The notes: generated by a model not told the origin, from the letters alone. A stretch of 64,000 nt of DNA from Hylemonella gracilis str. Niagara R (GCF_000600295.1 NZ_JEMG01000001.1:2406477-2470476); one strand, 5' to 3'. Shown: positions 33,259 through 42,560, numbered from the stretch's first letter. Program-made: numbers and translations.

Positions 33259-33310
33259 TTGCGTTCACAAGCATCCTCCCTACAATGCCAGTCATGTTGC
33301 AGTGCAACAT
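33259..33310 (+). promoter_or_regulatory. phaP promoter with PhaR-type operator at the start of transcription
   Basis: A sigma-70 promoter reads TTGCGT (33259-33264), a 16-bp spacer and TACAAT (33281-33286). The dyad ATGTTGCA-G-TGCAACAT at 33294-33310 has perfect 8-bp arms and starts at about +1 to +2. Its core TTGC-N3-GCAA resembles known PhaR binding sites. A repressor bound there would block initiation. PhaR is encoded at 40044-40610. Confidence 0.75.
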
Positions 33311-33370
33311 ATCGCGTGAGTCCCGTGGTGTCGAGTTCGTGTATGAACCCATTTCCTCAAGGAGTACCGT

Positions 33371-33931
33371 ATGCTGACCGCTGAACAAGTCCTGGCCACC
33401 AACAAGGCCAACATCGAATCCCTCTTCGGCCTGACCAGCAAGGCTTTCGAAGGCATAGAAAAGCTGGTGGAACTGCATCTGGCCGCCAGCAAGGCCTTGC
33501 TGGCCGACAGCGCCAGCCAGACCCAGACCCTGCTGAGCGTCAAGGACCCGCAGGACCTGCTCACCCTGCCCTCCAACATGCTGCAGCCGCTGGGCGAAAA
33601 AGCCGCCAGCTACAGCCGCGAGGTGTATGAGATCTCCACCGCAACCAGCGCCGAATTCAGCAAGGCCTTCGAAGCCCAATTCGCCGAAGTGCAAAAGAAG
33701 TTCCAGGAGCTGGTGGAAAGCACGGCCCAGAACGCACCGGCCGGCTCCGAAACCGCTGTCGCCCTGTTCAAGAGCGCCGTGGCGGCAGCCAACAATGTGC
33801 TGGAAACCGCGCAGAAGTCCGCCAAACAAGCCGCCGCGCTCGCGGAAACCAGCATCAAGGCTGCGACCTCCAGCGCCATGGATGCCGCTGCGGGTGCCGC
33901 CGACTCGGGCAAGTCCAGGAAGCGCGCTTGA
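33371..33931 (+). CDS. phaP: Phasin (PHB granule-associated protein)
   Basis: This 186-residue Ala-rich, almost wholly helical protein matches the phasin_2 family: [21 protein letters not shown] at the start, [19 protein letters not shown], and a Lys-rich C-terminus (SGKSRKRA). Phasins coat PHB granules and control their size and number. AAGGAG lies 8 bases upstream of the ATG. The promoter at 33259-33310 carries a PhaR-type operator, consistent with repression until granules titrate PhaR away. The T-rich run just after the stop (33951-33958) may end the transcript, but its stem is weak. Confidence 0.94.
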   Translation: MLTAEQVLATNKANIESLFGLTSKAFEGIEKLVELHLAASKALLADSASQTQTLLSVKDPQDLLTLPSNMLQPLGEKAASYSREVYEISTATSAEFSKAFEAQFAEVQKKFQELVESTAQNAPAGSETAVALFKSAVAAANNVLETAQKSAKQAAALAETSIKAATSSAMDAAAGAADSGKSRKRA

Positions 33932-33976
33932 AGGCCGGTGCGGCGCGTTTTTTTACAAGGATTTACAGCCGCCGAC

Positions 33977-34006
33977 TTTACAAACCGGTAAAAACCCTGA
34001 GATAAT
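33977..34006 (+). promoter_or_regulatory. Near-consensus sigma-70 promoter for a candidate small RNA
   Basis: TTTACA at 33977-33982 and GATAAT at 34001-34006 are separated by 18 bp, each one mismatch from consensus. No open reading frame follows before the terminator at 34124-34153, so the promoter is not obviously serving a protein gene. Predicted start is near 34013. Confidence 0.6.
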
Positions 34007-34012
34007 TCACTC

Positions 34013-34153
34013 ATCGGAAGTTGATTTCGCTTTATGAATTAATTGTCATAAAACGCTGACGTCGATTTCCACCGTTTGTCTCCTCGGGTCCTTTCGCAAG
34101 CTCAGGCTTCAGGGATCCCTTCAAAGCCCCATCCTCGGATGGGGCTTTTTTTT
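34013..34153 (+). ncRNA. Candidate small RNA (about 140 nt)
   Basis: This gap between phaP and the iron-binding protein gene holds a near-consensus promoter, a non-coding stretch and a strong terminator. Inside it, TTTATGA (34031-34037) and TCATAAA (34046-34052) form a hairpin near the 5' end. The last stem-loop is GCCCCATC-CTCG-GATGGGGC followed by T8, the typical Hfq-type sRNA tail. No start codon with a ribosome binding site was found in it. It could also be an untranslated leader interrupted by attenuation, but the downstream gene has its own Fur-box region. Confidence 0.5.
34124..34153 (+). terminator. Strong Rho-independent terminator
   Basis: An 8-bp perfect stem GCCCCATC / GATGGGGC with loop CTCG is followed by eight T. 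It ends the candidate small RNA and isolates the downstream iron-regulated gene. Confidence 0.92.
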
Positions 34154-34199
34154 CGTCTTTGGTGCAGGCGCCTTAACCCTTGGCGTTCCTTGACATTTT

Positions 34200-34260
34200 G
34201 TGAGAATGGTTCTCACCGCCTATATGATGCGACTCCCTTCGTCCATCAGAACGATTCTCA
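34200..34260 (+). promoter_or_regulatory. Two Fur-box-like operators before the iron-binding protein gene
   Basis: GTGAGAATGGTTCTCAC at 34200-34216 is a perfect 7-bp-arm dyad matching the TGAGAAT-N-(A/G)TTCTCA form of Fur sites. A second, weaker site, AGAACGATTCTCA, lies at 34248-34260 and touches the ATG. TTGACA at 34190-34195 may be the -35. Iron-dependent repression of the downstream gene is predicted. Confidence 0.75.
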
Positions 34261-35315
34261 TGAAGCTCTCCGCTCTACTTCCGTTTGCCCGACTGCTCTG
34301 CGTCACCACCCTGGTCGCCGCAAGCGCCGCACAGGCGCAGCAAGTGCTGAATGTTTATTCCGCCCGCCACTACCCGAGTGACGAAATCCTCTACGCAGGC
34401 TTCACCAAGAAGACCGGCATTCAGGTCCAGCGCGTGGATTCGGACGACGCCGGCATCGTGGCACGCCTGCGTGCCGAAGGCGCAGCCTCCCCCGCCGACG
34501 TGATCTTGATGGTCGATGCCGCTCGTCTATGGCGAGGCGAATCGATGGGCCTGTTCCAGCCGGTCAAGTCCGCCGTGCTGGACGCCGCCATTCCCGCGAC
34601 GCTGCGCGGCGCCCCCGACGCCCAAGGTGCCTCCAGCTGGTACGGTTTCTCGACCCGCGCCCGCGTGGTCGTGTTCGACCCGGCCAAGGTCAAGCGCGAG
34701 GACGTCGACACCTACGAAGAACTTGGCGACCCCAAGAACAAGGGCAAGCTGTGCCTGCGGTCCGGCTCGCACCCCTACAACCTTTCGCTGTTCGGCGCAG
34801 TGCTCGAACACATGGGCGAAGCCAAGACCGAAGCATGGCTCAAGGGCATGGTCGCCAATCTGGCGCGTGATCCTAAGGGCGGAGACACCGACCAGATCCG
34901 CGCCGTGGCCTCGGGCGAATGCGCCATCGCGGTCACCAACAGCTACTACCTCGCGCGCCTGATGCACTCGACCAAGCCGGAAGACCTTGCCGTGGCCGAT
35001 CGCGTACAAGTGGTCTTCCCCAACCAGGCCAGCTGGGGCACGCATGTGAACATCGCCGGCGCCGCCGTGGCCAAGCACGCGCCCAACCGCGCTGGGGCCA
35101 TCCAGTTTCTGGAGTATCTGAGCAGTGCGGAAGCGCAGGAGGTCTTCTCCGACGCGAACAATGAATGGCCCGCCGCCAAGGGCGTCAAGGTGAATAACAG
35201 CGCCTTGCAGCGCATGGGTGGTTCCAACTTCAAGAGCGAAACCATCCCGATCAGCGCCGTGGGCGGCAATTCCCTGAAGGTACAGCAAATGCTCGACCGC
35301 GTCGGGTTCAAATAA
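34260..35315 (+). CDS. fbpA: Ferric-iron ABC transporter substrate-binding protein (FbpA/FutA type)
   Basis: This 351-residue periplasmic protein has a signal peptide ending in AASAAQAQQ. The mature part starts LNVYSARHYPSDE and includes the double-tyrosine iron ligand site TNSYYLARL, as in FbpA, IdiA and FutA proteins. It would bring Fe(III) to an inner-membrane ABC importer. The ATG at 34260 is chosen because the signal peptide begins there; upstream in-frame starts overlap the Fur box. No permease or ATPase gene adjoins, so the transporter partners must be elsewhere. A strong terminator follows, so the gene is monocistronic. Confidence 0.9.
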   Translation: MKLSALLPFARLLCVTTLVAASAAQAQQVLNVYSARHYPSDEILYAGFTKKTGIQVQRVDSDDAGIVARLRAEGAASPADVILMVDAARLWRGESMGLFQPVKSAVLDAAIPATLRGAPDAQGASSWYGFSTRARVVVFDPAKVKREDVDTYEELGDPKNKGKLCLRSGSHPYNLSLFGAVLEHMGEAKTEAWLKGMVANLARDPKGGDTDQIRAVASGECAIAVTNSYYLARLMHSTKPEDLAVADRVQVVFPNQASWGTHVNIAGAAVAKHAPNRAGAIQFLEYLSSAEAQEVFSDANNEWPAAKGVKVNNSALQRMGGSNFKSETIPISAVGGNSLKVQQMLDRVGFK

Positions 35316-35333
35316 GCCGAGACGCCCGGTGCC

Positions 35334-35364
35334 AACGGCCATGACAGCGATGTCATGGCCGTTT
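35334..35364 (+). terminator. Rho-independent terminator after the iron-binding protein gene
   Basis: AACGGCCATGACA and TGTCATGGCCGTT pair over 13 bp around GCGA, followed by TT. The stem is strong; the T run is short. Nothing else is seen in the gap up to rimO's stop at 35486. Confidence 0.8.
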
Positions 35365-35485
35365 TGTCATGGTCAGCCGATAACGGCTACTTGTTCTTGG
35401 ACATCTGCAAGGCCCCGATCAAGGTGCAACGCGTGCCAGATCGTCTCGCACCGCTTGAGGCGATGGCGTCCGCGCCCAGTCTCAC

Positions 35486-36922
35486 TCAGATCGGCAAGGC
35501 CACGAGATCGTGTCCGTCGGTCGCGACGATGCGTGCCTTGGTGAATTCACCGGCCTTCAAGGTCTTGCTGATTTTTTCCGGCGGCAGCAGGCGTACCGTG
35601 CCGTCAATCTCCGGCGCGTCGGCATAACTACGACCCACGCCGCCTTTCTTGCCCAGGCCAGGCGCGGAGTCGACCAGCACCTGCATGGTCGCCCCGACAC
35701 GCCGCTGCAGACGCGCGGTGGAGACTTCCTCGGCCACGGCCATGAAACGCTGGCGCCGCTCCTCGCGCAGCGCATCCGGCAAGGCGCCGGGCAACTCATT
35801 GGCGGCCGCACCACGCACTGGGCTGTAGGCAAAACAACCCGCACGGTCGATCTGGGCCTCACGCACGAAGTCGAGCAGATGCGCGAATTCTTCCTCGGTC
35901 TCACCCGGAAAACCCGCGATGAAGGTGCTGCGCACCACCAACTCGGGACAAATCTCACGCCAGCGCTGGATACGCTCCAGGTTCTTCTCCCCGCTGGCCG
36001 GTCGCTTCATGCGCCTCAGCACCTCCGGGTGGCTGTGCTGGAAAGGCACGTCCAGGTAAGGGAGCACCAAGCCCTGTGCCATCAAGGGCAGGATGTCGTC
36101 CACGTGCGGATAGGGATAAACGTAGTGCAGACGCACCCAGGCGCCATGTTGCGCGGCCAGCTCGCCCAGCGCTTGCACGAGGTCCAGCATGCGTGTCTTG
36201 ACCGGCTTGCCGTCCCAGAAGCCCGTGCGGTACTTCACGTCCACGCCGTAGGCCGAGGTGTCCTGGCTCACCACCAGCAACTCCTTCACGCCGCCTTCGA
36301 ACAGGGCCTTGGCTTCCTTCAGCACGTCGCCGACTGGACGGCTCACGAGGTCCCCCCGCATCGAGGGGATGATGCAGAAGGTGCAACGGTGGTTGCAGCC
36401 TTCACTGATCTTCAGGTAAGCGTAGTGGCGCGGCGTGAGCTTCAAGCCCGCCTCGCCAAAACCACCCGGCACCAGATCCAGGAACGGGTCGTGCGGCTTG
36501 GGCAGGTGCAGGTGCACCGCATCCATGACCTCTTGGGTGGCGTGGGGCCCCGTCACCGCCAGCACGCTGGGGTGCATCTGCCGAACAAGGTTGGTCCCAC
36601 CCTCACCACCCTCCGCTCCACCGACGGTGCGCGCCCCCAAGCAGCCCGTGACGATGACCTTGCCGTTCTCGGCCAGCGCCTCGCCGATCGTGTCCAGGCT
36701 TTCCTTGACGGCATCGTCAATGAAACCGCAGGTATTCACGATGACCAAATCAGCGCCGGCGAAGGTCTTGGAAGTCTGATAACCCTCGGCACTCAATTGC
36801 GTGAGGATGAGCTCGGAATCGGTCAGGGCCTTGGGACAGCCCAGGCTCACAAAACCGACCTTGGGCGCCGCCAACGAAGCCGTCGCGGTTGTGGCCGCAT
36901 CCTTGGAAGTTTGCATGTTCAT
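35486..36922 (-). CDS. rimO: RimO, ribosomal protein S12 methylthiotransferase
   Basis: This 478-residue radical-SAM enzyme adds a methylthio group to a conserved aspartate of ribosomal protein S12. It has the N-terminal cluster cysteines ([30 protein letters not shown]), the radical-SAM motif [15 protein letters not shown] and a C-terminal TRAM domain. A glycine-rich insertion (GGAEGGEGG) after GCLGARTV is extra compared with short family members. Its ATG at 36922 overlaps the TGA of the upstream antiporter gene (ATGA), giving translational coupling; a second Met two codons on is an alternative start. Confidence 0.95.
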   Translation of the reverse strand: MNMQTSKDAATTATASLAAPKVGFVSLGCPKALTDSELILTQLSAEGYQTSKTFAGADLVIVNTCGFIDDAVKESLDTIGEALAENGKVIVTGCLGARTVGGAEGGEGGTNLVRQMHPSVLAVTGPHATQEVMDAVHLHLPKPHDPFLDLVPGGFGEAGLKLTPRHYAYLKISEGCNHRCTFCIIPSMRGDLVSRPVGDVLKEAKALFEGGVKELLVVSQDTSAYGVDVKYRTGFWDGKPVKTRMLDLVQALGELAAQHGAWVRLHYVYPYPHVDDILPLMAQGLVLPYLDVPFQHSHPEVLRRMKRPASGEKNLERIQRWREICPELVVRSTFIAGFPGETEEEFAHLLDFVREAQIDRAGCFAYSPVRGAAANELPGALPDALREERRQRFMAVAEEVSTARLQRRVGATMQVLVDSAPGLGKKGGVGRSYADAPEIDGTVRLLPPEKISKTLKAGEFTKARIVATDGHDLVALPI

Positions 36923-38145
36923 GTCGAAGAATTCAGGGTTGAAGGCCCGGGAGCATCTGCCTGTCGGCGGGCCATGGCGACCAGGGCGGTGGACACCAGC
37001 ACCACGATGAGTACGGCGCCCGAGAAATAGTCTGGCAGAGACGGCACGGCCATCGCGCCCGAAGCCTCGGATTCATGGAGGGCCTGCACATTCAGGAACA
37101 ACAACACGGTGATCAGGCCGCGCGGTGCGAACCACAGCAGCAGGTCAGCCGCCGGTTGCCGCGCGAACGCCAGCAGCAAGCGGCGCCCGCCGTAAATCAC
37201 GACCAGCGCCAGCGCCGCCGTCATCCAGGCCTGCCAGGCGAGCAAGTCGGCCAGCTCGGTCCAATACCCCAACAAGATGAAGAACACCCCCCGCACCGCG
37301 AAGGTCAGTTCCTGCACCAGCACCTTGAACTGGTCCAGGGTCGTGTCATAACTGGCATCCATCCAGCCACGCAGACCGGGGATGCGGGCAATCAAGCTCG
37401 GGTTGTTGAGCACCAGGCCGAACAGCAACACCATGATGAGCGGCGAAAGGTGCAGCAACTCCCCGACCGCGTACAGACCGAACAGTCCGGCCAGCAGGGG
37501 AACGAAACGGATATGGCCGTCGACCCGCATCAGCACCATCACCAGGCCGATCGAACATACGGCCGACAGCAACAAGGACAGTACACCGCCACCGATCAGG
37601 CCACTGAGCAAACCGACCACCGTGCCACCAGAGTTCATGAGGGCGAAGAACACCAGCACGCCCAAGATGTCGGAAATCGAACTTTCGTAGACCACGAACT
37701 CGCGCACCGACCCCGGCTGAGACTGGCTGCTGGGAATCGCGACCGCGCTGCTGATGATGGCGAAGGGCACAGCCAGCAGCAAAGCCGAGAACAATGACCA
37801 GCCCAAGACCAGCATGGCCAGGGCGGCAAACACGGCCATGTAGAACAGCAGACTGGCCAGGGCCATGCCGAAAGCCCGACCCGCCAGGGGAAGGCGATCG
37901 CGCCGCAGCTCGATGTCGAACGCGCCCTCAAGCACGATCAGGATCAAGCCGATGGCACCCAGCACCGGCACCAACACACCCACCCCATCCAGTTGATAAC
38001 CCAAAGCCGCCAACAAGGGCTTGGCGACAAAGCCCACGGCCACCAGCACGATCACCGAGGGCAGGCGCAACAGGGCACTGACGCGCTCGACGGCAAAGGC
38101 CAGCAGCAGAAAGATGGAAACGATCAGGATCGCTGAATAGGCCAT
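36919..38145 (-). CDS. Sodium/proton antiporter-like protein (CPA1/NhaP type)
   Basis: This 408-residue protein has about twelve membrane helices, with [20 protein letters not shown] near the N-terminus and [17 protein letters not shown] plus [14 protein letters not shown] later, all features of the Na/H exchanger family. It lacks a long cytoplasmic tail. The start at 38145 (MAYSAILIV) is preferred over upstream possibilities that lack hydrophobic sequence. It overlaps rimO by 4 bp on the same strand. The ion exchanged is unknown. The 151-bp gap to the chemoreceptor gene holds nothing distinctive. Confidence 0.87.
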   Translation of the reverse strand: MAYSAILIVSIFLLLAFAVERVSALLRLPSVIVLVAVGFVAKPLLAALGYQLDGVGVLVPVLGAIGLILIVLEGAFDIELRRDRLPLAGRAFGMALASLLFYMAVFAALAMLVLGWSLFSALLLAVPFAIISSAVAIPSSQSQPGSVREFVVYESSISDILGVLVFFALMNSGGTVVGLLSGLIGGGVLSLLLSAVCSIGLVMVLMRVDGHIRFVPLLAGLFGLYAVGELLHLSPLIMVLLFGLVLNNPSLIARIPGLRGWMDASYDTTLDQFKVLVQELTFAVRGVFFILLGYWTELADLLAWQAWMTAALALVVIYGGRRLLLAFARQPAADLLLWFAPRGLITVLLFLNVQALHESEASGAMAVPSLPDYFSGAVLIVVLVSTALVAMARRQADAPGPSTLNSST

Positions 38146-38296
38146 GAGCACCGAGCACGTGAAGGGCCTCGCGCCACGGGAGGTGGCCCAAGGCCGGCGC
38201 GCTGCAAGGGCCAGCATTGTATCGGGGACCGTCTTGCCCAGCGCGTGGCCGGGCTACCCCACCACGGCTGGGACCGGTGGCCCAGGCCCGCCCGAC

Positions 38297-39958
38297 TCAA
38301 GCGCGCGCTGCAAACAGCTCGTTCGCGGGTTCAGGCATGCCAACTTGCGACGCGGTCAGCGGCGGCCTGTGTGCCGTCGATGGCAAACGCGGCGCGGACG
38401 ACGCGTCCAGCCGGAACACCGAGACTGCAGTGCGCAGACCGCGCGCCTGCTCCGCCAGCGCGCGCGCCGCGACAGCGGCCTGCGCAACCCCGGCGGCCGT
38501 GTCGCGGCTGTGTCCTTCCAACTCGCGCACCGTGCCGCTGAGTGCGCTCACGTCGTCGGCCTGGCGGGCGCTGTCCGAAGAAATGTCGGCGACGATCTCC
38601 GTCACCTGATCCACGGAGCGCACGACGAGCGCGATGGTGGCGCCGGCCTGTCCGACCTGTTGCACGCTTTGCGTGACGCGTTGATTGGCCGTGTCGATCA
38701 AGACCTTGATCTCACGCGCCGCTTCCGCGCTGCGTTGCGCAAGTTGACGCACCTCGGAGGCCACCACGGCAAAGCCCCTGCCCAGCTCCCCGGCCCGCGC
38801 GGCTTCAACGGCCGCGTTCAGCGCCAGCAGATTGGTCTGAAATGCAATGCCATCGACAACGCCGACGATCTCGCCAATGCGCTGCGAGACGGCCGCGATG
38901 CCCTCCATGCTGGCCACCACCGTGTTGACCTCGGCACCGCCCGCGCCGGCCAGTCGGGCCACTTCACGCGCCTGCTGGCTGGCCGCACCGGCGTGACGGG
39001 CATTGCTGGTGACCGTCTCGGACAGACGGGCGAGATTGATGGAGACTTGGCGCAAGGCATCCGCCTGCTGCGCGCTGCGTGCGGAGATGTCGCGGCTGCT
39101 GTCCGCGATATGGCCTGTGCCGGCCGTGATCTGCTCCACGCCCTGCAGCACCTGGGTCACGGCACCGCCCAGGCCCGATTGCATGCGCGCCATGGCGCGG
39201 TACAAGCCACCAATCTCGTTGCGCCCCCGGTCGTGGATGACGCCAGTCAAGTCGCCGTCGGCCATGCGGTCGAAGTGCAGGCCGGCCTCGCGCAAGGGCG
39301 CGAGGATGATGCGACCAAACATCAGGCGCAGCATCAGCCCCAGCAGCAGCACAGTCACCAATACCACCACGGCGCCCGCCATGGCGCGCCCCTGCATGCG
39401 CGCGGCCTCGGCCACCGCATTGCGGCCTTGTGCCAACGCATAAGCTTGAAAAGCATCCACGGCGGCGATGTAACGCTGCAGTGATTGCGTCAAGGCCTGG
39501 CCCGCCAGCTTGTTGGCCTCGACGGCGTTCCATCCCTGGACAGCCGTGCGCAATGGCGTCAAGGACTGACTTTCAAGTTGCCGCGCCGTGTTTACCAAGG
39601 CCTCGAACAGGGGGCGTCCGCTGGGGGACATATCCGGCTTGGACTCCAGCCGCTGCAGGCTGGCACGCGCGCCGTCGAGCAGCACATCGGCGCGCCGCAG
39701 CATTTCATCGCGTCCCTCTTCGAGGCCGCTTTCCATCTGGTTCTTGGCTTGCCCCAAATCGGCACGCGCCAGGAACAAGCGGCTGCTCAGGTCGCTGATT
39801 TCACTGGCGCGTTCGATGTTGTCGCGCCCCAATTGCTCGATCGCCTCGCGGTCACTCTGGAATATCCACATGGCTGCCCCCGCGGACAGCACGAAACTGA
39901 TGACGAACAGGGTCAGCGTGGCCGTCAGGGCTGTGCTTACCTTGAAATACATGCGCAT
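38297..39958 (-). CDS. Methyl-accepting chemotaxis protein with periplasmic four-helix-type sensor
   Basis: This 553-residue chemoreceptor has a membrane helix at about 8-32, a periplasmic helical region of about 150 residues without a Cache signature (probably a four-helix bundle, Tar-like or MCP_N), a second helix near 190-212 and a HAMP domain. The signalling domain that follows has the hairpin tip [22 protein letters not shown] variable tail (about 520-553) follows, without the NWETF-type CheR tether seen in Tar. The ATG at 39958 is preceded by GGAG ten bases upstream. The gene is isolated from other chemotaxis genes. The ligand is unknown. Confidence 0.92.
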   Translation of the reverse strand: MRMYFKVSTALTATLTLFVISFVLSAGAAMWIFQSDREAIEQLGRDNIERASEISDLSSRLFLARADLGQAKNQMESGLEEGRDEMLRRADVLLDGARASLQRLESKPDMSPSGRPLFEALVNTARQLESQSLTPLRTAVQGWNAVEANKLAGQALTQSLQRYIAAVDAFQAYALAQGRNAVAEAARMQGRAMAGAVVVLVTVLLLGLMLRLMFGRIILAPLREAGLHFDRMADGDLTGVIHDRGRNEIGGLYRAMARMQSGLGGAVTQVLQGVEQITAGTGHIADSSRDISARSAQQADALRQVSINLARLSETVTSNARHAGAASQQAREVARLAGAGGAEVNTVVASMEGIAAVSQRIGEIVGVVDGIAFQTNLLALNAAVEAARAGELGRGFAVVASEVRQLAQRSAEAAREIKVLIDTANQRVTQSVQQVGQAGATIALVVRSVDQVTEIVADISSDSARQADDVSALSGTVRELEGHSRDTAAGVAQAAVAARALAEQARGLRTAVSVFRLDASSAPRLPSTAHRPPLTASQVGMPEPANELFAARA

Positions 39959-40043
39959 GGGCAACAGTCTCCGGCTGCCATGCGGACTGCATGGCAGCGG
40001 CAGTGTGCCCGCGCCATTTGACAAATACGTTACGGTTCCGTGA

Positions 40044-40610
40044 TCAGCGGCCGGAGTTACGGCGCATCGCGGCGAACAGGCCCAGCATCTGCTCGCTCTG
40101 CTTCTGCATCTGCTCTTGGAACTGGCGCTGCATCTGTTCCTGCATCTGCAGGTAACGCTGGGTGGAATCCTCCACGCTCTTGGCCATGTTTTGTGCCATC
40201 CCCACGGCCGTCATGCGCGTCTGCATCTCATGCAGGGTCTGGATGTGCTTCTCCAGGTAGCCCCCCATCCAACCCTGCATCGCATGACCGTAAAAACGGA
40301 TGATCTGGCCCAGCATCTGCGTGGAGAACAGCGGAGTGCCACCGGCCTCTTCCTCCAGAATGATCTGCAGCAGGATGCTGCGCGTCAAATCAACACCGCT
40401 CTTGGCGTCGCGCACCACAAAAGGTTGCTGCGCCATCACCAGTTGCTTGACCTCAACCAGGGTGATGTAGCTGGAGGTCTGCGTGTCGTAGAGGCGGCGG
40501 TTGGGGTACTTCTTGATGACCCGCTGCGGCCCCTCGGACGCAGCCTCGTCGGCGGCGGTCTGGGGGTCGGGATCAGGCTGGGCGTCAGCGCTGGCGGAGC
40601 CGGTGTTCAT
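40044..40610 (-). CDS. phaR: PhaR, polyhydroxyalkanoate synthesis repressor
   Basis: This 188-residue regulator has the conserved PHB/PHA accumulation DNA-binding domain ([22 protein letters not shown], about 30-90). The PHB-binding region contains [14 protein letters not shown], and the tail is Gln/Met-rich. PhaR represses phaP and binds nascent PHB, which releases it from DNA. The 17-bp dyad before phaP in this window fits its known kind of site. The ATG at 40610 lies just past the LysR stop (40621) on the same strand, and no ribosome binding site is obvious. In many relatives phaR lies beside phaC; here it does not. Confidence 0.95.
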   Translation of the reverse strand: MNTGSASADAQPDPDPQTAADEAASEGPQRVIKKYPNRRLYDTQTSSYITLVEVKQLVMAQQPFVVRDAKSGVDLTRSILLQIILEEEAGGTPLFSTQMLGQIIRFYGHAMQGWMGGYLEKHIQTLHEMQTRMTAVGMAQNMAKSVEDSTQRYLQMQEQMQRQFQEQMQKQSEQMLGLFAAMRRNSGR

Positions 40611-40620
40611 CGTGCAAAGT

Positions 40621-41559
40621 TTACCGTGGGCACCCCAGGAGGGAGGTGATTTCGCCCTGCTGCCTGCGTGTTTCCTCCACCAGGTAGTCGAGAAAAACCC
40701 GCGTGCGCCGCGGCATGAACTTGCGGCTGGGCAAGGCCGCGTACACCACAACCCGTCCGGTGACCCAGGGGGGCAGCACACGCACCAGATCGCCCCGGGC
40801 CAGGTAAGGCGCCACCAGATCAACGGCCATCGAGCCTATGCCCGCGTCGCTGAGCGCGGCCTGCAGCAAGGTGTCGATGTGGTTGGAGGTGAAAGCGGGG
40901 GGTGGCATGACTTCCACGACGTCCTGGCTAGCCTCGGGTCGCCACATGCGCACAGCTTTGGGTCGATCGCCCGGCTTGGGTCGCAGACGCAGGAAGTCGT
41001 GCACCATCAGATCCGATGGACCCTGCGGCGTGCCGCGGCGGGCCAGATAGCGGGGGGATGCGATCAGAATCATCTCGCTCTCGACGACCTTGCGCGCCAC
41101 CACGTCGCCATCGAATTGCGCGTCGGTCACCAGCATGGTGATGTCGTGGTTCTCAATCTGCGAGTCGTCCAGGAAATCCGCCTCAATCTCAAAGTGAATG
41201 CGCGGATGGCGTTGGCGGAATTCGCTGATCAGGGGCGCAAGCAGAAAACTGGCCAGCAAAGGCTGGGCGTGCAGGCGCAACACGCCCGCCAGCTCCGTGG
41301 CGTGGGAACCGGCCAAAGCTTCGGCCTCGTCGACGTCCTGGAGGATGTGCCGCACCCGATCTAGATAGGCATGCCCCGCCTCGGTAAGGGAAACGCGGCG
41401 GGTGGAGCGCTGCAGCAAACGCGCGCCGAGTTGTGATTCCAAGTCGGCCACCAGGCGTGTCACCACCGGCGCCGACATGTCCAGGGAACGCGCGGCAGCG
41501 GCGAATCCGCCCTCGTCCACCACGCGTTCAAACACCTTCATCGCTTGCAGGCGGTCCAT
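40621..41559 (-). CDS. LysR-family transcriptional regulator
   Basis: This 312-residue regulator starts with the LysR winged-helix domain (MDRLQAMKVFERVVDEGGFA through LLQRSTRRVSLTEAG). A substrate-binding domain begins near residue 90 and ends with SRKFMPRRTRVFLDYLVEE, the layout of the CrgA/AaeR group. It is 10 bp upstream of phaR on the same strand, so the two may be cotranscribed, although a functional link is not established. The target and coinducer cannot be read. The gap 41560-41819 holds AT-rich sequence and the leader of the next gene. Confidence 0.92.
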   Translation of the reverse strand: MDRLQAMKVFERVVDEGGFAAAARSLDMSAPVVTRLVADLESQLGARLLQRSTRRVSLTEAGHAYLDRVRHILQDVDEAEALAGSHATELAGVLRLHAQPLLASFLLAPLISEFRQRHPRIHFEIEADFLDDSQIENHDITMLVTDAQFDGDVVARKVVESEMILIASPRYLARRGTPQGPSDLMVHDFLRLRPKPGDRPKAVRMWRPEASQDVVEVMPPPAFTSNHIDTLLQAALSDAGIGSMAVDLVAPYLARGDLVRVLPPWVTGRVVVYAALPSRKFMPRRTRVFLDYLVEETRRQQGEITSLLGCPR

Positions 41560-41819
41560 CGTCTCGAATCCCCCAAAAAGGCGTTTCCGGCCCCAATGCT
41601 GGGATCACCTCCCGGCGCTTCAAGCCCAGATTATTCCGATTTCAGAAACACCGAAATCACGAAGCGCTAGTTTATCTATTGTTTTGAAAATTTTACAGTT
41701 CATCCCATCGACGCAGCGCCCCGTTTCACCGACCCGCTTCATCGAACCATCGACTCCATACGGCCTTGAGCCCGGTCAGTTCGACCCGCCGACCGCATGA
41801 AGCAGACAAGGAAGTCATC

Positions 41820-42350
41820 ATGAACCGCACTTACGCCTCCATTTCCGCCATCGCCCTGGCCGCCCTGATGGCCACCCCGGCCTTCGCCGACAACGGCACC
41901 CCCGGCAAGACCCGTGCCCAGGTTCGCGCCGAGCTGGCCGAAGCCATCCGCACCGGCGACATCCAGGCCAACGACGACAGCAATCTCAAGTTGAACGAGC
42001 AACGTCCCGACCTGTACCCCCAGGCTGCCGTGGCCGGCAAGAGCCGCGCCGAAGTCCGCGCGGAGCTGACCGAGGCTGTGCGCACCGGCGACATCGTCGC
42101 TGCTGGCAGCGAAGGCAATGAAACGCTGAAGGAACAACGCCCGGACCTGTACCCGCAGGTCGCCATGGCCGGCAAGAGCCGCGCTGAAGTTCGCGCTGAA
42201 CTGGCCGAGGCCGTGCGCACCGGTGACATCGTGGTCGGCAGTGAAGGCAACGAAACGCTCAGTCAGCGTTTCCCGGGCTTCTACGCGCAAAAGGAAGCCG
42301 CGCGGATGCATGAACTCCAGGCCGAGTCGACCCAGGCCACCCGCATGTGA
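41820..42350 (+). CDS. Secreted DUF4148 triple-repeat protein
   Basis: This 176-residue protein has a signal peptide ending near TPAFA (residue 23), followed by three tandem copies of a 44-45 residue DUF4148 unit starting at residues 29, 73 and 118. Each copy opens with GK(T/S)RA(Q/E)VRAEL and contains RTGDI; copies 1 and 2 end in EQRPDLYPQ. The function of DUF4148 is unknown; it is common in Burkholderiales periplasmic proteins. The ATG at 41820 follows GGAAGTCATC. The gene has its own terminator, and the high identity between units suggests recent duplication. Confidence 0.88.
   Translation: MNRTYASISAIALAALMATPAFADNGTPGKTRAQVRAELAEAIRTGDIQANDDSNLKLNEQRPDLYPQAAVAGKSRAEVRAELTEAVRTGDIVAAGSEGNETLKEQRPDLYPQVAMAGKSRAEVRAELAEAVRTGDIVVGSEGNETLSQRFPGFYAQKEAARMHELQAESTQATRM
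41904..42302 (+). repeat. Three tandem coding repeats of about 133 bp
   Basis: The units begin at 41904, 42036 and 42171, spaced 132 and 135 bp, and each starts GGCAAGA(C/G)CCG-type sequence coding GK(T/S)R. They encode the DUF4148 modules. The third copy diverges after its first 20 codons. Confidence 0.85.
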
Positions 42351-42384
42351 GCTGAGGCAAGCCCATTAAAGACTGCTGAAATAA

Positions 42385-42417
42385 CAAAGGCCCCGGTGAT
42401 GAACCGGGGCCTTTTTT
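42385..42417. terminator. Rho-independent terminator between the DUF4148 gene and tRNA-Val
   Basis: AAAGGCCCCGGT and ACCGGGGCCTTT pair around GATG, followed by a T run. It ends the DUF4148 transcript and, read from the other side, lies 18 bp past the tRNA 3' end, so it may serve both. Confidence 0.9.
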
Positions 42418-42434
42418 CTTTTTCTTTTGTTGTT

Positions 42435-42511
42435 TGGTAGGCGCGATTGGACTCGAACCAACGACCCCCACCATGTCAAGGTGGTGCTCTAACCAGCTGA
42501 GCTACGCGCCT
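42435..42511 (-). tRNA. tRNA-Val, anticodon GAC
   Basis: Read on the minus strand, the 77-nt cloverleaf has a perfect 7-bp acceptor stem (AGGCGCG / CGCGCCT), U8-A9, anticodon stem CCACC / GGTGG with loop TTGACAT, and the T-arm GTTGG-TTCGAGT-CCAAT. Anticodon GAC reads valine codons GUC and GUU. The CCA end is encoded at 42437-42435. Confidence 0.97.
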
Positions 42512-42560
42512 GTTTGCTTTTCTTCACTGAATTCGCTAACTCAATTTCAGTGAGACAGCG

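Noticed and set aside
34041-34060. Pho-box-like sequence TTGTCATAAAACGCTGAC in the candidate small RNA region
   Set aside because: The first 7-mer resembles CTGTCAT, but the second repeat matches only weakly, and no phosphate-related gene follows.
41820-42350. CRISPR-like array suggested by regular spacing of repeats
   Set aside because: The repeats are about 133 bp, coding and in-frame, with no short direct repeats or spacers.
42435-42511. Integration site of a genomic island at tRNA-Val
   Set aside because: No integrase gene or duplicated tRNA 3' end was seen on either side; the neighbours are a small secreted protein gene and ggt.
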